NCBI RefSeq assembly: GCF_016920785.2
Contig: NW_024609881.1
Location: 43,990,710 to 44,054,709 of the forward strand
Source of the DNA: Ixodes scapularis
Taxonomy: Eukaryota; Arthropoda; Arachnida; Ixodida; Ixodidae
Direction of reading: 5' to 3'
DNA length: 64,000 bases
Shown here: positions 21,213-32,320 of the stretch, in pieces
Layout of the letters: each line of letters begins with the position of its first letter
How positions within the stretch are numbered: position 1 is the stretch's first letter
The notes under the pieces: generated by a model
The model's input: only the letters and a program-made list of their open reading frames with translations
Databases searched by the model: none
What the model was told of the DNA's origin: nothing
Program-made: the position numbers and the translations under genes

Positions 21213-21895
21213 CAGAGCCGTATATGTAGAGAGTTTGGTCAATGGGAGGCGCGTGCAGAGCCAGGGCGTGCGGCAGACTCGGAAAGAGGGCTTGGCATGC
21301 TCTCTTGACCAACCAGAAACCGAAAAGTATCCCCTAGCGGTGGTAGCGAGAAACAGTTCTGATCAAAGGTCTATGTTCGTATATAGTTTTAATAAGCGCG
21401 TAAGAGTGAAGTGTAGTAACTCTTCGTGGTTGAAAATAGGATGCACGTGTTGTTTTGATCATGATCATGCAGAAAGGTGTAAGAAACGAATGCGCCGCTC
21501 AACTCTGTTTTGCGCGGACAGAGTGTGATCGCTCGGACGGCAGATTCCCGGCCCTCGGCGCTTGGCGTAAGGATCATGTTGATCTTTCCGCTAGTCGAAC
21601 TCTTCTTATGTCGATCGTTCCGCCAGTCGCACACTCTTTCACCATAATTTCGGATGACCGTGATTGAAACATCACGTGTACTATATTTTCAGCCATCGAG
21701 AGTTACTCCGATGCAGTTATCAGGTTTGTTTCTCGCGACCACCGCCAGGGTATTATTTCCGGCTTCTGGTTGGTCACATTCGAATTTCTGAAGACGCCTT
21801 GGAACACGCCCAGCCCGCTTTCGGCCAATGGCGCCGCTTCATTTGTCTCCTATACTTCCCAACGAATGGCCAAACTCTCTACATATACGGCTCTG
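21213..21895 (+). mobile_element. hAT family A MITE, copy 1, perfect 8-bp target duplication
   Basis: The 683-bp element begins CAGAGCCGTATATGTAGAGA and ends TCTCTACATATACGGCTCTG, with an inverted terminal repeat of about 26 bp. It is flanked by CCATAGCG at 21205-21212 and 21896-21903 without mismatch. No transposase frame. The same family lies at 33658-34300. Confidence 0.92.
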
Positions 21896-22812
21896 CCATA
21901 GCGGACCCCACTGGCGCCGCGCATGCGCGATGGAGTGTGGACAAGAAGTTCGCCGTCGCCCATAAAACAAACCATTGAAATGCGATGCTGTCGGCATCGG
22001 TGTCAGTCCCCGTGCTCTTTTTCGCGTCGGAACTGTTGATTCTGTGTCTTCCTGGCAATGCTTAATTACTTGAGCGGCCTCGGCGAAATTACCGAGGCTT
22101 GTTACCTCACAAAACTTAGCGTGAATAATCTGACATACGGCGATTCATACTGCGTGGACGCCGCAGTATGGACGCTAAAGTATAATTCACGTGGCGAGAT
22201 TCCGCTCGCAATTTTCAGTCACGACGTCGCTCGGGCTGCAAAAGCGTGAATCGTAGCTGAGATGGTCGACATCGATATTGAAAATTGCAAGCAGAATCAA
22301 ATTAAGTGAATCAGGCATAACAAGTCGGGGATCGCCACTGGTAACAATGATCAACATCTCCTTGTATCTGCTGTTTACACCAAGCCTGCTTAGTCCAACC
22401 AACTTTCAAACTTAAATGTCTTTTGGGGCCTGCTCTTACTTCTTATCGCAATTACCGAGCCAACGTTTGGTGTACGAGCCGGCGTCGTCTGAAAGAGCAG
22501 ACGACAAGCAGAAACGTTTGATAAGCAGACGGCAGGTCGAACGAGCAGGCGGTCGCTTGAACTTGAAGACGCACTGAACGTTGTCCGCAGGTGGTCCGTA
22601 CACCTCCTCGGTTTTCCCGCTTTTATGGTGGCAAAAAAAAAACATAAATATGATGACCACAAGCATCTGTGAATTAAACTCAAAATGTTTCCCACCCAAG
22701 CAATCGTTGTCCGACGGCGTCTGGTTTTCCCGTTTCACGACACAAATCCAAGTTATCAGACAAACCGAGCACATGACAGCTGATCTTAAAACCTTTCTCA
22801 ACTCTTACTACA

Positions 22813-24017
22813 CAGTGTTGTACACGTTCCTCAAGAAAAGGAACGAAAGCTCGTTCCTCGTTCCTTCTGATTTTTGGAACGCGTTCCCGTTACAAGTTAC
22901 ATCTGTGAAAAAAGAACTCGTTCCCGTTGCAGTTAAAAAAATGGAACGCATCGTTACATATACGTTACATTTGTATTTTGCTAATTACTATATTTAGTTA
23001 AATCAAGCAGAGTCTTTTTTTATCTATCCCATTAGTAGTCACCATACGAGTTTGTATGTCGGTATGGAAGGGCAGCAGGAGAAGAAAACACGCGGAAGCA
23101 GGGTTTCGTTTGTTGATATATGCAAGTTAAAAATCTCAGCTTTTACGCATATTCATGTTTGTAGTGGACGATTCAGACGAGCCGAATGTACTTTTACCCA
23201 AGATTGTGCCAGCGTTTTACAACAACCTCACACGTTTCAATTGAACAAAGTCCCTTGTTCAAACTTAACAGCAGTTGCTTCTCGAGGTTGCTGTATGCAA
23301 GACGAGCACGTCGAGGAGATGGTAGGGCTTTTGGAAGGTCAGTCTTAAAAACTACAAATACTTCTTTGTACGTTTGCTTTGTTGTTCATTTTGAAGGTGG
23401 GGGACGAGAAAAGAAATAGTTTTTTTTTGTATTTCTTTTAAGTGACCAATGTTCAGGATACAAGGGTGCGTTCGATGTATGGCAGAATGTGATCTTGTTG
23501 TAACTGTAGGTCTCGTTATGGAAGTTCACAAGTGGCTGTAGCGGCCTTAAATTTTTGGGTGTATGAGGATTCGTGGAACCAAAGAAAGTAGCTGAGTTTG
23601 AAACAACCCTCTTTCTTTGTCTTTTCCTACGACTAAAAGCCTTGCTTTTTGTACCGCAGTTTCGGGCAATCAAAAAATATTCAGCGTCCACCATCCCTCC
23701 TGCACCCGAAACTGTTAGCAAGCGGGGACCACACAAAATAATCCATAAGATTAGTAGCCAATAAGGTAACGAGATTTTGCACTTCGTAAAGATACTGTTT
23801 TTGTACTTTCAAAATTTCCCTATTCGAAACAAAATAAAAATTGCCCCACTGGACGAAAAAAAGGAACGCCGTTACTCTTTCCGTTCCAGTAAAAATGTGA
23901 CGCGTTCCCGTTCCAGTTCCAGCGATGTAAACTAGAACGGCGGCGTTCCTTCATTCCTTCTAAAAGGAACGCGTTCCAGGAACGCCGTTCCTTGGAACGC
24001 CGTTCCGTACAACACTG
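22813..24017 (-). mobile_element. hAT family B copy 3, inverted, inserted in unit B
   Basis: It begins CAGTGTTGTACACGTTCC and ends GGAACGCCGTTCCGTACAACACTG in outline, so it is the 6664-7795 element in reverse. It is 1205 bp. CTACA flanks both sides (22808-22812 and 24018-24022); the full 8-bp duplication has decayed. Comparison with unit A (near 20985-21010) shows the empty site. Confidence 0.85.
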
Positions 24018-24405
24018 CTACAGCACCAGTCCTGGCGTTTTGACGAGAAGGCAGGTTTTTGACTCGTTTCTTTCAAAACAACGCAGGAATGCCCTTCCCG
24101 CTTGGTGACTTCCGTCCACAGCCCCATACGGGAAGTGCGCACGACGCGCCACCTCCACGCCGTGACGTAACAGAGTTGAGTTCGTGTATAAGCAGGTTTC
24201 GATGTGTAACGAACGAGCGTCCAATTTTTAAGCAACACAGGAGGACTTTGTGGAAATTACTTTTATTACAAGATGGTTTCCCGGGCACCAAGTTCTGGTT
24301 TGATTACAGCTTGTTATTATCGTCTTACTTCCATTCAGATCGCCATAGTCGTACAAGTGACAACCTTATGCCCATTTTAAGTTATTGGTGACGTACGTGG
24401 CCATT

Positions 24406-24998
24406 TTATGGTAAAAGGTTCTGGGAAGAGGCGGCTAGTTGATCTGCAGCCTCGTTCAAAGCGATGCCCACATGGCTCGGGACTCGGAAAAACTTTGTGT
24501 CATTCCCACCCGCGAGTCCCCATTGTACCTTGGCCCGTACGAGTTGAGTCAACTTATTTTTGGGTGGTGTGACGGAACATACCGCAGTGAGAACACTTTG
24601 AGAGCCTACAAAAAGAATGACTTTCATCTCTTTGCTCCTGATTATACAGTCAGATGCAGCCGGGACACGATATAGTTTAGCAGTGGAAATGCTGGCGACA
24701 TTGTTAAGCCGAGTCTCATGGGTAAACGAAGTTCCATAAACAGCGGAGCCAACATACATTAAGGACTTCGACCATCAGTGCAAAACTGGCAGTAATGTTT
24801 GCATTTTTCTAGCTGAGCTGGGAATTCCTGCTTTAGAATGAGTGGGAAGACGTTACGTTTAGTATATTCTGTAGAACACCAATCACAAGCTACAGGCTTG
24901 ATGTCCCATGGGGCAGCATGACATTCATTTTCTAGTAAATAGATATTCTCAAGAGGGAGGTTAAGGGAGAGACGGAGGTTCTCATAACGGAGACTCAA
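24406..24998 (-). pseudogene. RNase H domain fragment of an I/jockey-type non-LTR retrotransposon
   Basis: The - strand reads ...CKHYCQFCTDGRSP, then after a frameshift VGSAVYGTSF, and ends FFRVPSHVGIALNEAADQLA. The TDG start, the acidic centre and the PSHVGIxxNExAD end are the order seen in retrotransposon RNase H. RT and 3' end are absent. Confidence 0.75.
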
Positions 24999-25015
24999 GG
25001 GTCGAAATTTAGATG

Positions 25016-25552
25016 GTCAGGCGACACGACTCCTGCAAAAATCGTCAAAATTGAAGCGTCGGCTTCAGTATTGACGATTTTTGCAGAAGTCGAATCGCCA
25101 GACGATTTCTGTGGGCAAGCCAACTTCACGACTTTTCTCCTCGCGTCCTCCACTTTTCTTTGGCGTCGGTGCTCGTCAGACTTGACGTCACACGCCACCT
25201 GCCACTGGTGTTCTCCCATGGATCGCTGGCCTCGCTTCCGCCGTTGCCTCGGCAGGAAGGCCAAAAAGGTCCGGCTTCGGGTGGATTTGAGAGATTCCTG
25301 CGTGGTAGCGTGCGTTTTGGTGTCATTTTATTTTCCGCTTTCGGAACCTGAAATAAGGCGGAGGTCTTGAGCGATTGACCCACAACGAACATAGCGTGTG
25401 GGTCACTCTCCGGGCCCACGTGATGAGCACATCAAGGCCACCGTGGAAGGCACGGGAGAGATTTAACCAAAACAAACTTTCCCCCCGACAAAAAAAAGAA
25501 AACGGCCCGAAGCGGAGCGCCGAGCGATTTGTCCGAGTCGAGTCGCCTGACG
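25016..25552. mobile_element. Probable MITE with GTCAGGCGAC ends
   Basis: The left GTCAGGCGACACGACTC (25018) and right GAGTCGAGTCGCCTGAC (25534-25550) are inverted copies. A second right-end-like motif lies at 25087 and a strong hairpin (CTGCAAAAATCGTCAA ... TTGACGATTTTTGCAG) at 25032-25087, so the left end itself seems internally duplicated. Confidence 0.6.
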
Positions 25553-26215
25553 ATTTCTGTACTGTCCTGTGTGGAGAGGCCTTTAAGCCGTAAAGCAGAG
25601 GCTGTCACGCACGACTGTAGTAACGCGGCGAGCCGCGGGAGAGTACTACTGGATCACTCGGGCTCGTTCAAACTCGACGATTTTCCGTCCGGTCGGTGGT
25701 TATGACAGTGCGCCGAAACATGTCCCAACCAATAGGGGCTAGATAGAATTCCATTCGGTACAGGCCCCGAAGCCCTCTCAACCAATCGGACGGACAAAAC
25801 TTCAGCTCCCAACGACAGGGCCCACGGCTAGAGCCCAAACATTGAGACATTGGCCTTTGTTTGTTTGTGGTCGGAAAGAATAGACTGACAGCGATGATTC
25901 CAGCGAAAATTGCCAGGACGTGCCCCGCGGGGAAAGCCGTCCGTCGGTGTGTGAGCATTAGTAACGTTAAAAGCGATAGATAAACGGAGAACTTACCAGA
26001 CACAACATACATGGGTCTCGAGAACGCAACTGTAGCGAAAGATCACACCGGATACCCAGAAATATGGCGACCCGATGCTGCGTCTACGCCACCGCGTGAA
26101 CCTCTGACGCGCTCGGGACCCCCGCAGCCAGGCCCCACAACCACTGGAGGATGATCCGCGGTCTCCATTTTCGTGGCTTGCGCCCGAGATGCGCGTCCAC
26201 GGCACTTCGTATATG
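25553..26215. other. Intergenic, no recognised feature
   Basis: Moderately GC-rich sequence with no supported gene or repeat. Confidence 0.4.
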
Positions 26216-26320
26216 ATTATAATCCAATTAAATGCAAAGGTGCAAGCGAGCTGGACAAGAATGACGAAAATAATCATTGGAGAAGGGATTATTGCACCTT
26301 TGCATTTAATTGCATTATAA
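26216..26320. repeat. Short palindrome with 30-bp arms
   Basis: ATTATAATCCAATTAAATGC AAAGGTGCAA on the left returns inverted as TTGCACCTTTGCATTTAATT GCATTATAAT on the right, with a spacer of about 45 bp. Confidence 0.8.
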
Positions 26321-26406
26321 TCATAACCTTAAATTGCAAGCTTCACCCTTTTTGGTGTTATACTGGTGGCGGCTGATAAAACTCGTTTGCTCAACTGACG
26401 TCTAAC

Positions 26407-26660
26407 CCCTGGTTAACTCTGTTGGTAGAGCGCTCCACTTGTAATGGAGAGGTCCCGGGTTCGATACCCGGACCAGGCGGATTTTTTCGGTCGCGCACCA
26501 GTCACCTAGCTGTGTTGGGAGATTTGTGTTTGTCCTTTGTCCCTCTTGTTCCCCTTCTCCAGGGATTATTTTCATCACTTCGTATAGTTTACAAAACACC
26601 TTGCCCATTTTGTAAGCTAAGGTTTGCATGTCTGGATGCCTCGCCCTTTGGCGTAGGGGA
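26407..26660 (+). mobile_element. tRNA(Thr)-like SINE
   Basis: 26407-26478 folds as a tRNA-like cloverleaf: acceptor CCTGGT/ACCAGG, A box GTTGGTAGAGCG, anticodon stem CTCCA/TGGAG with loop CTTGTAA (TGT), and B box GGGTTCGATACCC. The tRNA-unrelated body after 26479 also follows the head in the diverged copy at 8725, so this is a SINE rather than a tRNA gene. Tick SINEs of the Ruka type are tRNA-derived; identity with Ruka is not checked. Confidence 0.8.
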
Positions 26661-26665
26661 AGGAC

Positions 26666-27008
26666 TTTTAGAGCTCAGCTCTTACGGGCCCGTTTCCATG
26701 TGGAGCGGCGTCGGCGTCAGCGTGACCGTGCGCCTTGCATTATGAGACGTTTCCCCGCTAAATTGGGGGTAATATTTTCCGGCTAAATATAGCGGGGAAA
26801 TTGACGTCAGGTTACCTCAACACAAATTCAGTTTCCCCGCTAGATTTAGCGGGGAAAATGACATCACGAATCCGTGTCACGTCCCCGGCGGCAGGAGGAG
26901 GAGGGGCATTCTTCCCCTACCCCCGTACCCTCCCTTCCTCCTCCTTAAGAGCTGCGCTCTAGTTTCGCATTACAGACATTTCTAAACGCCTTTCATTTTC
27001 CCTCGTCG
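26666..27008 (+). repeat. Palindrome-core repeat family, copy 3
   Basis: The head TTTTAGAGCTCAGCTCTTA (26666) is followed by GAGCGGCGTCGGCGTCAGCGTGACCG, GCATTATGAGACG, a core with CCGCTAGATTTAGCGGGG and related palindromes (about 26754-26856), a CCTCCTCC tract, the inverted motif TAAGAGCTGCGCTCTA (26946-26961) and the tail GCATTACAGACATTTCTAAACG. Confidence 0.85.
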
Positions 27009-27392
27009 GTTTCGTGCACACGGTGCCACTGTGTAGAGTGCCTTCATACACACGCGCGGTTTTGCTTGAGTGGTGACATCTCAGCCATTTTTCCGCCCAA
27101 TCGTTTTTTTATGCATTTTCAAGCGCGCGCAATCTGGTGTCCCTCAGCTCGAGCGCGTAGCTTTGGCTAATGCATAGACGCCATTTCACCGCCCAAGTCA
27201 CGCACCGAGTGCGCCAGAGCGCCACGCGCTGGCACATTCAAGGCAACAATGAATGTCTTCACCCTTAGACAGACAGACATGTAGGCACCCTACCACTGTG
27301 AACATCGCGTGCAAACGCAAGCACTGTGGCAGGGGCGTTTCCGTGATGCTTTCACAGCTTTCGATTGGCTGCGATGGCTCGGAGCGTCTATA
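27009..27392. other. Intergenic, no recognised feature
   Basis: No gene or repeat recognised. Confidence 0.4.
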
Positions 27393-27551
27393 GTCGGCGA
27401 CAGATGAAGAACGAAGTGGAAGCTCCTCCCACCTCTTTCCACTTTAGTAGAGCGAACGCTGGAGAGGAGGCGACCTCCTCTCCACCGTTTGCTCTGTTGA
27501 AGTGGAAAGGGATGGGAGGAGCTTCCACTTCGTTCTTGACCTGTCGCCGGC
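27393..27551. repeat. Hairpin with about 70-bp arms
   Basis: The arms GAACGAAGTGGAAGCTCC ... GGAGAGGAGG and CCTCCTCTCC ... GGAGCTTCCACTTCGTTC are inverted copies with a very short loop near 27472. No flanking duplication identified. Confidence 0.8.
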
Positions 27552-28522
27552 TGTTGACACACCGAATGAGTTACGCTTAGACTATCGGCACGCTGTTCCC
27601 CGACATTGTTGTGGGCGCCGCCATTTTGGTGCTTGTGCAGGCCAGACGCAACTGCCGATCATCAGGATTCAAAAGTGAGACTTCCTCAGCATTAGATTCA
27701 ATGTTAGTGAGCTTACATAACATTGTTTCCCACTGTCGCGAACTGTTTAAACATTTGTGGAGGACGGGAAAGAGTTTCCTGTAATTTAAGATAAAGCTTC
27801 AGATAACTGGCCGCCATGATTTTAAGCTCCAAGATAGGTAAGTGCCGTTACTCTGAAGCGTAGCTTATTGAGTGGCACTAGTGGCGTCCTTTTGCAGTTC
27901 GGTGATCCTTGGCAGTAGTACGCCATCCGCCTCTTCGCCCAGCTCTCTCTTCTTTAACTGCCCGCCCGTGAACCTCGGTGCGTATGGGCCAACGAGCAGT
28001 TTTTAAGTTTTCTTTTCTCTTTTTCGCACTCTTTCTCGAAAAATGACATAGCGTGCCTGAAGAACCAAGTGCATGAGAAGGATAAAGTTCACCACTCCAA
28101 TTTTTATTTTGCCCCAGAAGAGCGCCATTTTCGTCTCAGAAGGGCACAGACATCCTCACAAAATTAAAAAATTCTTGCTTGATCAAGCTGCAATTGCAAC
28201 AAATAGAAAAGATAAAAGAACGAAACCATTATGTCAATCCATCGTTTTTATCTCGTTTCATTTTATTTTTACATGAAATATATGATTGTAATCAACAGCA
28301 AAACCAGTACGATATGGTAAATGGGTTAAAGTGATATATCAACATCCAAGTTTTCTCCCTATTATGCCTGAAGGTGATTTAGCTCTAGCAAACAAAAAAA
28401 GACAGCTGTAAAACTGCGCTATCAATGATACCGCGATATTGAAGGAGACGTAAAGATGCTAATTTTAATTTTAGCTGTTTCTTTTTTCTTGTCATTCGTT
28501 CGTAACAGAGGCAGGTTTTCAA
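27552..28522. other. Intergenic region downstream of the TRAF gene
   Basis: The 3' UTR of the TRAF gene should begin at 28522 and run leftwards. Possible AATAAA signals on the - strand occur near 28262, but the true cleavage site is not determined. No other gene seen. Confidence 0.4.
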
Positions 28523-29503
28523 TTACACGACCTCAAAGTACAGGTGCACTGTCTCTCTTTTAACAAACCCATACTTTTTTATATCCTCCAGTTTCAACTC
28601 CTTCAAGAATGCACCACTTCTGTGGGAATTTCCGTTTGGCCTCTGCAACTCGTCACCATTGCATATACTCGTATCAACTGAGAAGGAAAGACTCAAATTT
28701 TCGTCCACGCTGTGAACGAATCTGACACTGACAGTCTTGCTGAACGGCCATTCCAGGCTTGAATCGTAGGCTCCAGGATATATTTCTAAATACATATAAA
28801 CATTACAGAAGAAATCTTCCCATTCAATGCTGCATACAATGGAAACGTTGTATCCGCTCAAATAGTGCCGGGGGCTCTCAGCAGCCGCGGCCTCATCCTC
28901 GAGTGCTTGTTCCTCCAGAGCTGTGAATCCCCTTAAGTACCAGTGGAATTTCTTTCCTCGGTGATCAGGATGCAGTCCTTGGCACGTGCTCTCTGTGGCG
29001 TGTAGCGAGCGTTCGGCGTGTGCGCTGAAGTTTCCGGCCTGACAACCCTTCTCCACTTCACCAGCGACGTCACTCAGTCTGTCCTCCGCAAGAGAAGGCC
29101 CTTTGATGTGCAATCTGGAGAAGTGTTCAATAAGTGACACAGAGTGAGCTTCCAGCTGTTCTTTCAAACTCCTTTCTGCTTTTCTGACGTCCTCCCGACA
29201 CAGGTTCAGGCTAGTTTGCAGACAGGACAGGTCTTCAGAGAGCCTGCCCAACGCTTCTTTGATTTCATTACTTGTCTGCTCGATGCTGTCGTATCCCTGT
29301 GTGCCACGGTCTGTGTCATCAACGGGCCCAACGGCGGGTAAGTGGCAACCACGTTTGCAATGTCTCACAACCTCGCTCCTCAGTACGGACGCTTGACACC
29401 GAGGACAGGACACAACGTGGAAAGCGCACTCCATGTAGTGCTTCAAGAGACTGCAAATGGGACCCTCGAAGTTGTAGCCATTGAACTTGTTCCAGCAGGC
29501 CGC
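28523..29503 (-). CDS. TRAF exon 2 (zinc finger, coiled coil, MATH)
   Basis: The acceptor GGTCTCACCAAG| precedes GCG GCC TGC TGG (29503). The frame stays open for 326 codons to a stop at 28523. The open frame extends 34 codons further upstream but lacks family similarity there, which supports the acceptor choice. EIKEALGRLSEDLSCLQTSL and following heptads give the coiled coil. Confidence 0.85.
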   Translation of the reverse strand, partial: AACWNKFNGYNFEGPICSLLKHYMECAFHVVSCPRCQASVLRSEVVRHCKRGCHLPAVGPVDDTDRGTQGYDSIEQTSNEIKEALGRLSEDLSCLQTSLNLCREDVRKAERSLKEQLEAHSVSLIEHFSRLHIKGPSLAEDRLSDVAGEVEKGCQAGNFSAHAERSLHATESTCQGLHPDHRGKKFHWYLRGFTALEEQALEDEAAAAESPRHYLSGYNVSIVCSIEWEDFFCNVYMYLEIYPGAYDSSLEWPFSKTVSVRFVHSVDENLSLSFSVDTSICNGDELQRPNGNSHRSGAFLKELKLEDIKKYGFVKRETVHLYFEVV

Positions 29504-31334
29504 CTTGGTGAGACCAAAAACATCGAAAACGCGGGTGTTACATAAAGTCATGCCAAGAAAATACAAACAAGGGCGTATCACTAAGTCGGAAAACGTTGAC
29601 GGCACTTAATTAAACAAGGGGAGCTGGAGAACTTTTGTACTTTCAGATCTTGGTAACACTACTCACAATGTAATGTGACAATACTTCGCGATGTTTGCAG
29701 TACGGTCGTAGTGCTAAGCACCTCTACATATTCCCAATCTCAAATCTATGGAAATGTATGCTCAACAGCAAACATAACACAACGCTGCCAACGTATGCAT
29801 CACCGGTCATGCTGTTTTTTTTTTTTTTTAAATAACTAGTGTGCGGCAATTATTTAAATAGTTTCTGTTACCGTTGTTTATCATTTAACTTATTATGAAC
29901 ATCGCTTATAATCGGTATAGAGCAGTCGGTTCTGAGATATGCAGCGTGCGAACTTTGGGTTTCGTTATCTCGTAGCGAAGAACAGCATTCTCTACTTCCT
30001 ACAGAATCTACTCATAGCTACTTTGTAATAACGCTGCTTGTAATTGGCCGATCTCGGGCATCCTCGACTGCAGTGAAGCCACACTTTAGCTATGCTTACC
30101 GCGATATTTCGGCGTAGTTAGGCTAAATCCAGATATGCATTTATGTCATATACTTTGGCTTTGCTACCGCCATGATTTTAGTGATAGGGAAATAAGTGCT
30201 TTAGATGCACTGAACGTGCTTTATGAAACATTAATTTTACAATATCCAGAAACGAAAATGTGAAAGGCAAGAAATCATTAAGCACAAAGTAAAAACGTAC
30301 CTATGAAAATATATGCGGTTTGTCCAATGAACCTATTTGAATTTATATAACTTGTATAAGGCATACATAAGTACCTATATTATAGTTTCTTTTTTTAACA
30401 TTTTTTTTTTTTACTAGGGGAGAATTTTTGTGAAACCATTGCTAGCTGCGGCACATGAACCCATGCTCTCTTGATTACTGGTAATCCAGGGGGGTTTGTG
30501 TTACTGATGGCAACTTTTTTAATAAAGTTAATCGTTTTAATGTTTCCTTAATTATGATTTCTTTGTGTGCCGCGCCAAATCCGACAGATGTCGGTTACAC
30601 GAAGTATAGCGCAGAGAGGTAAGTGCGAAAGCCGACGTGTTTTGGTAAGTAAAACTTTTGAGGAGGAAAACTTAAGCCCACACTTTAGTTTAATGTCAAA
30701 ACAGAAAACTAAATTACTATTCTACCTTCAATAATCAAGAATCAAGCACAGCCGAAGCTACAAGTACGAGGATGATAACTTGAACGGAGCTTTCACTTGT
30801 ACGGGTACGCGTGGGCAGCATGAGAGCTCGGATTGGCTCGACTCTCGCGGCTCTATTTTTTACTTTGCTCGTATTTGTTTAATGAAACCAAGGTAGAGGT
30901 TTTATACTCCAATGTAGTTACCACTGGAATACAAAAGTCAAAAAACCTAGCTCAGCACTCTCGCAGAACAGGTCAAGTAGTGCCTCAATGCAATGATCTC
31001 AATCAGGAGGTACTCACTTCCTTTTGCTTATAATTGACACAACAAACATGACATTAGCACTTACCCGGCGTTTGGCTAAAAAGCCCACTGAAAGGTAGAT
31101 TCGGGAGCAGTCATCCTCGCCGAAGGATTCCTGATCGATGGGACAGACGCCCTCTTGCCGAGAGCACTCCTCGTGGCAGTCAGAGCAGAGCGTGTGGCCA
31201 CAGGACAACCTGATGGCTTTGAGGGACACGAGTCCACACAGTGCGCACGCGCTGTGTGCAATGGCGGGCTCCTGGAAGAGGATGGGCCTCCAGTCCAGGG
31301 CGTCGGAGAATCCGGAAATGCAGAAGGACCTCAT
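28523..31334 (-). CDS. TRAF-like signalling adaptor (RING, TRAF zinc finger, coiled coil, MATH)
   Basis: Two coding exons on the - strand, 31334-31065 and 29503-28523, joined by a 1.56-kb GT..AG intron in phase 0, give 416 residues, about the usual length of tick TRAF6-like proteins. RING: CALC...CGHTLCSDC...CPID (residues 30-68). TRAF-type zinc finger: about 93-143 (CWNKFNGYNFEG, HYMECAFHVVSCPRC, HCKRGC). Coiled coil: about 160-220. MATH/TRAF-C: about 276-416, divergent, ending VHLYFEVV. TRAF proteins link receptors to NF-kB/JNK signalling in the cytoplasm and RINGs often act as E3 ligases; that role is from family knowledge. The first zinc finger has Tyr (GYNFEG) where Cys is usual. Confidence 0.85.
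29504..31064 (-). other. Intron of the TRAF gene
   Basis: The 1561 bp are A+T-rich. No transposon or nested gene is recognised, in contrast with the repeat-filled methyltransferase intron 1. Confidence 0.6.
31065..31334 (-). CDS. TRAF exon 1 (RING domain)
   Basis: The ATG is at 31334 and the 90 codons end LAKRR|GTAAGT (donor at 31064). The RING has C3HC3D spacing, with Asp in CPID as last ligand, as in TRAF6-type RINGs. The 3' end of a retroelement lies about 105 bp upstream of this ATG, so the promoter or an upstream 5' UTR exon is either very short or inside that insertion. Confidence 0.85.
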
Positions 31335-31440
31335 CTTGGATGAGCCACCGTCGAGCCGGCCTCGGGTCCTTCTTCGATTAGGGGGCTCGAACCTACGGAA
31401 TGGAAGGTTCTCGTTATATCAACATTACGATTAGCTTAAT

Positions 31441-32187
31441 ATTTTATTGATTGATTGATTATTAAGCGCAAAAATAAACGTAGGCCTTGCTGCGCCAAAG
31501 AAACTGTTAAAAGAGTCTATAGTGAATGAAAGGAATTACTACGCAGAAGATTTATAACTGGTTAAGGTAGCCTGTTTTTTTAAGAAAATCTCGAATGTGA
31601 TGAGAGGGGACTAAAGGTTCATCTCCCAGCAAGAAGACTGGATGAAATGGAAGATATCCGGAATGTGACGGGAAACTTGTTTGACGTTCTTGATCAAAGA
31701 ATTTGCAGTGCCATAGAATGTGCATTATAGTTAGCAATTCACCACAATGCTCGCAGAATGGCATGTCCTCCCCACAGAGAAGATGTCGATGGGTCTCACG
31801 TGAATGCCCAATTCTCAAACGACACATTAAACTCTACGGCGACGGCCTCTATGGTGCGAACTCTCCCATACCCCCAAACGTGGTTTGACAACATGCAGCT
31901 TATTATATATTTCTTTGTCCCAACCCAGCTGCCAGGCGTTATAAACTGCTTTTCTGAGAACTGGTATAAAATCTTCTTGAGGCAGCCCAACGAGTGTTTC
32001 CAGAGTACCCTTGACAGAGGCGGCTACCCTATCCGCCTTTTCATTACCTGAAATTCCCACATGGCTTGGTACCCAGCTTACAAAGTGTTCTGGCTTTCAC
32101 AAATTGTTCTGAATATACAGCTGAACCGACAGTGTGTGGAGTTTTTGCACCATCAGTGAAGAATTGTGCATAGTCCTTATACTTACA
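31441..32187 (-). mobile_element. 3' end of an I-type non-LTR retrotransposon (RNase H tail plus zinc motif)
   Basis: The - strand begins in RNase H (DYAQFFTDGAKTPHTVGSAVYS). An internal deletion removes the middle of the domain and it resumes as WVPSHVGISGNEKADRVAAS. Frame shifts lead to RLRIGHSRETHRHLLCGEDMPFCEHCG...HILWHC, the C-terminal zinc motif typical of these elements, and a stop at 31552. The 3' tail ends in ATCA-type tetramer repeats (31448-31462). It lies head-on against the TRAF 5' end. Confidence 0.8.
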
Positions 32188-32320
32188 CTCTAAGAAAAAA
32201 TTACTACCCTGTGTAGTCAAATGGCGCTTTGGAGGTTTTGACTACCCCAAAAGGCGAGTTACTAGCCTTTGGGCAAAGTGACGACCCCAAACCGCTGTGG
32301 AATGACCGCCTTTTTGCAGA
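32188..32320 (+). mobile_element. MITE end with CACTCTAAGAAAAA terminus
   Basis: ACACTCTAAGAAAAAATTAC followed by repeated GTAGTCAAA/GACTACCCC motifs resembles the mirror-image end at 48435-48607 (ending TTTTTAGAGTGT). The opposite end of this copy is not found. Confidence 0.5.

Larger units (their letters stand above)
21177..24190 (+). repeat. Tandem duplication, unit B, carrying two hAT insertions
   Basis: The parts 21177-21212, 21904-22812 and 24018-24190 add up to about 1118 bp and align in order to unit A. The gaps are filled by hAT family A (21213-21895, duplication 21896-21903) and hAT family B (22813-24017). Unit B ends at GAGTTCGTGTATA (24190), the same point as unit A. Confidence 0.85.

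Noticed and set aside
26407..26478. tRNA-Thr(TGT) gene
   Set aside because: The acceptor end is imperfect and the following sequence is the body of a SINE also seen at 8725.
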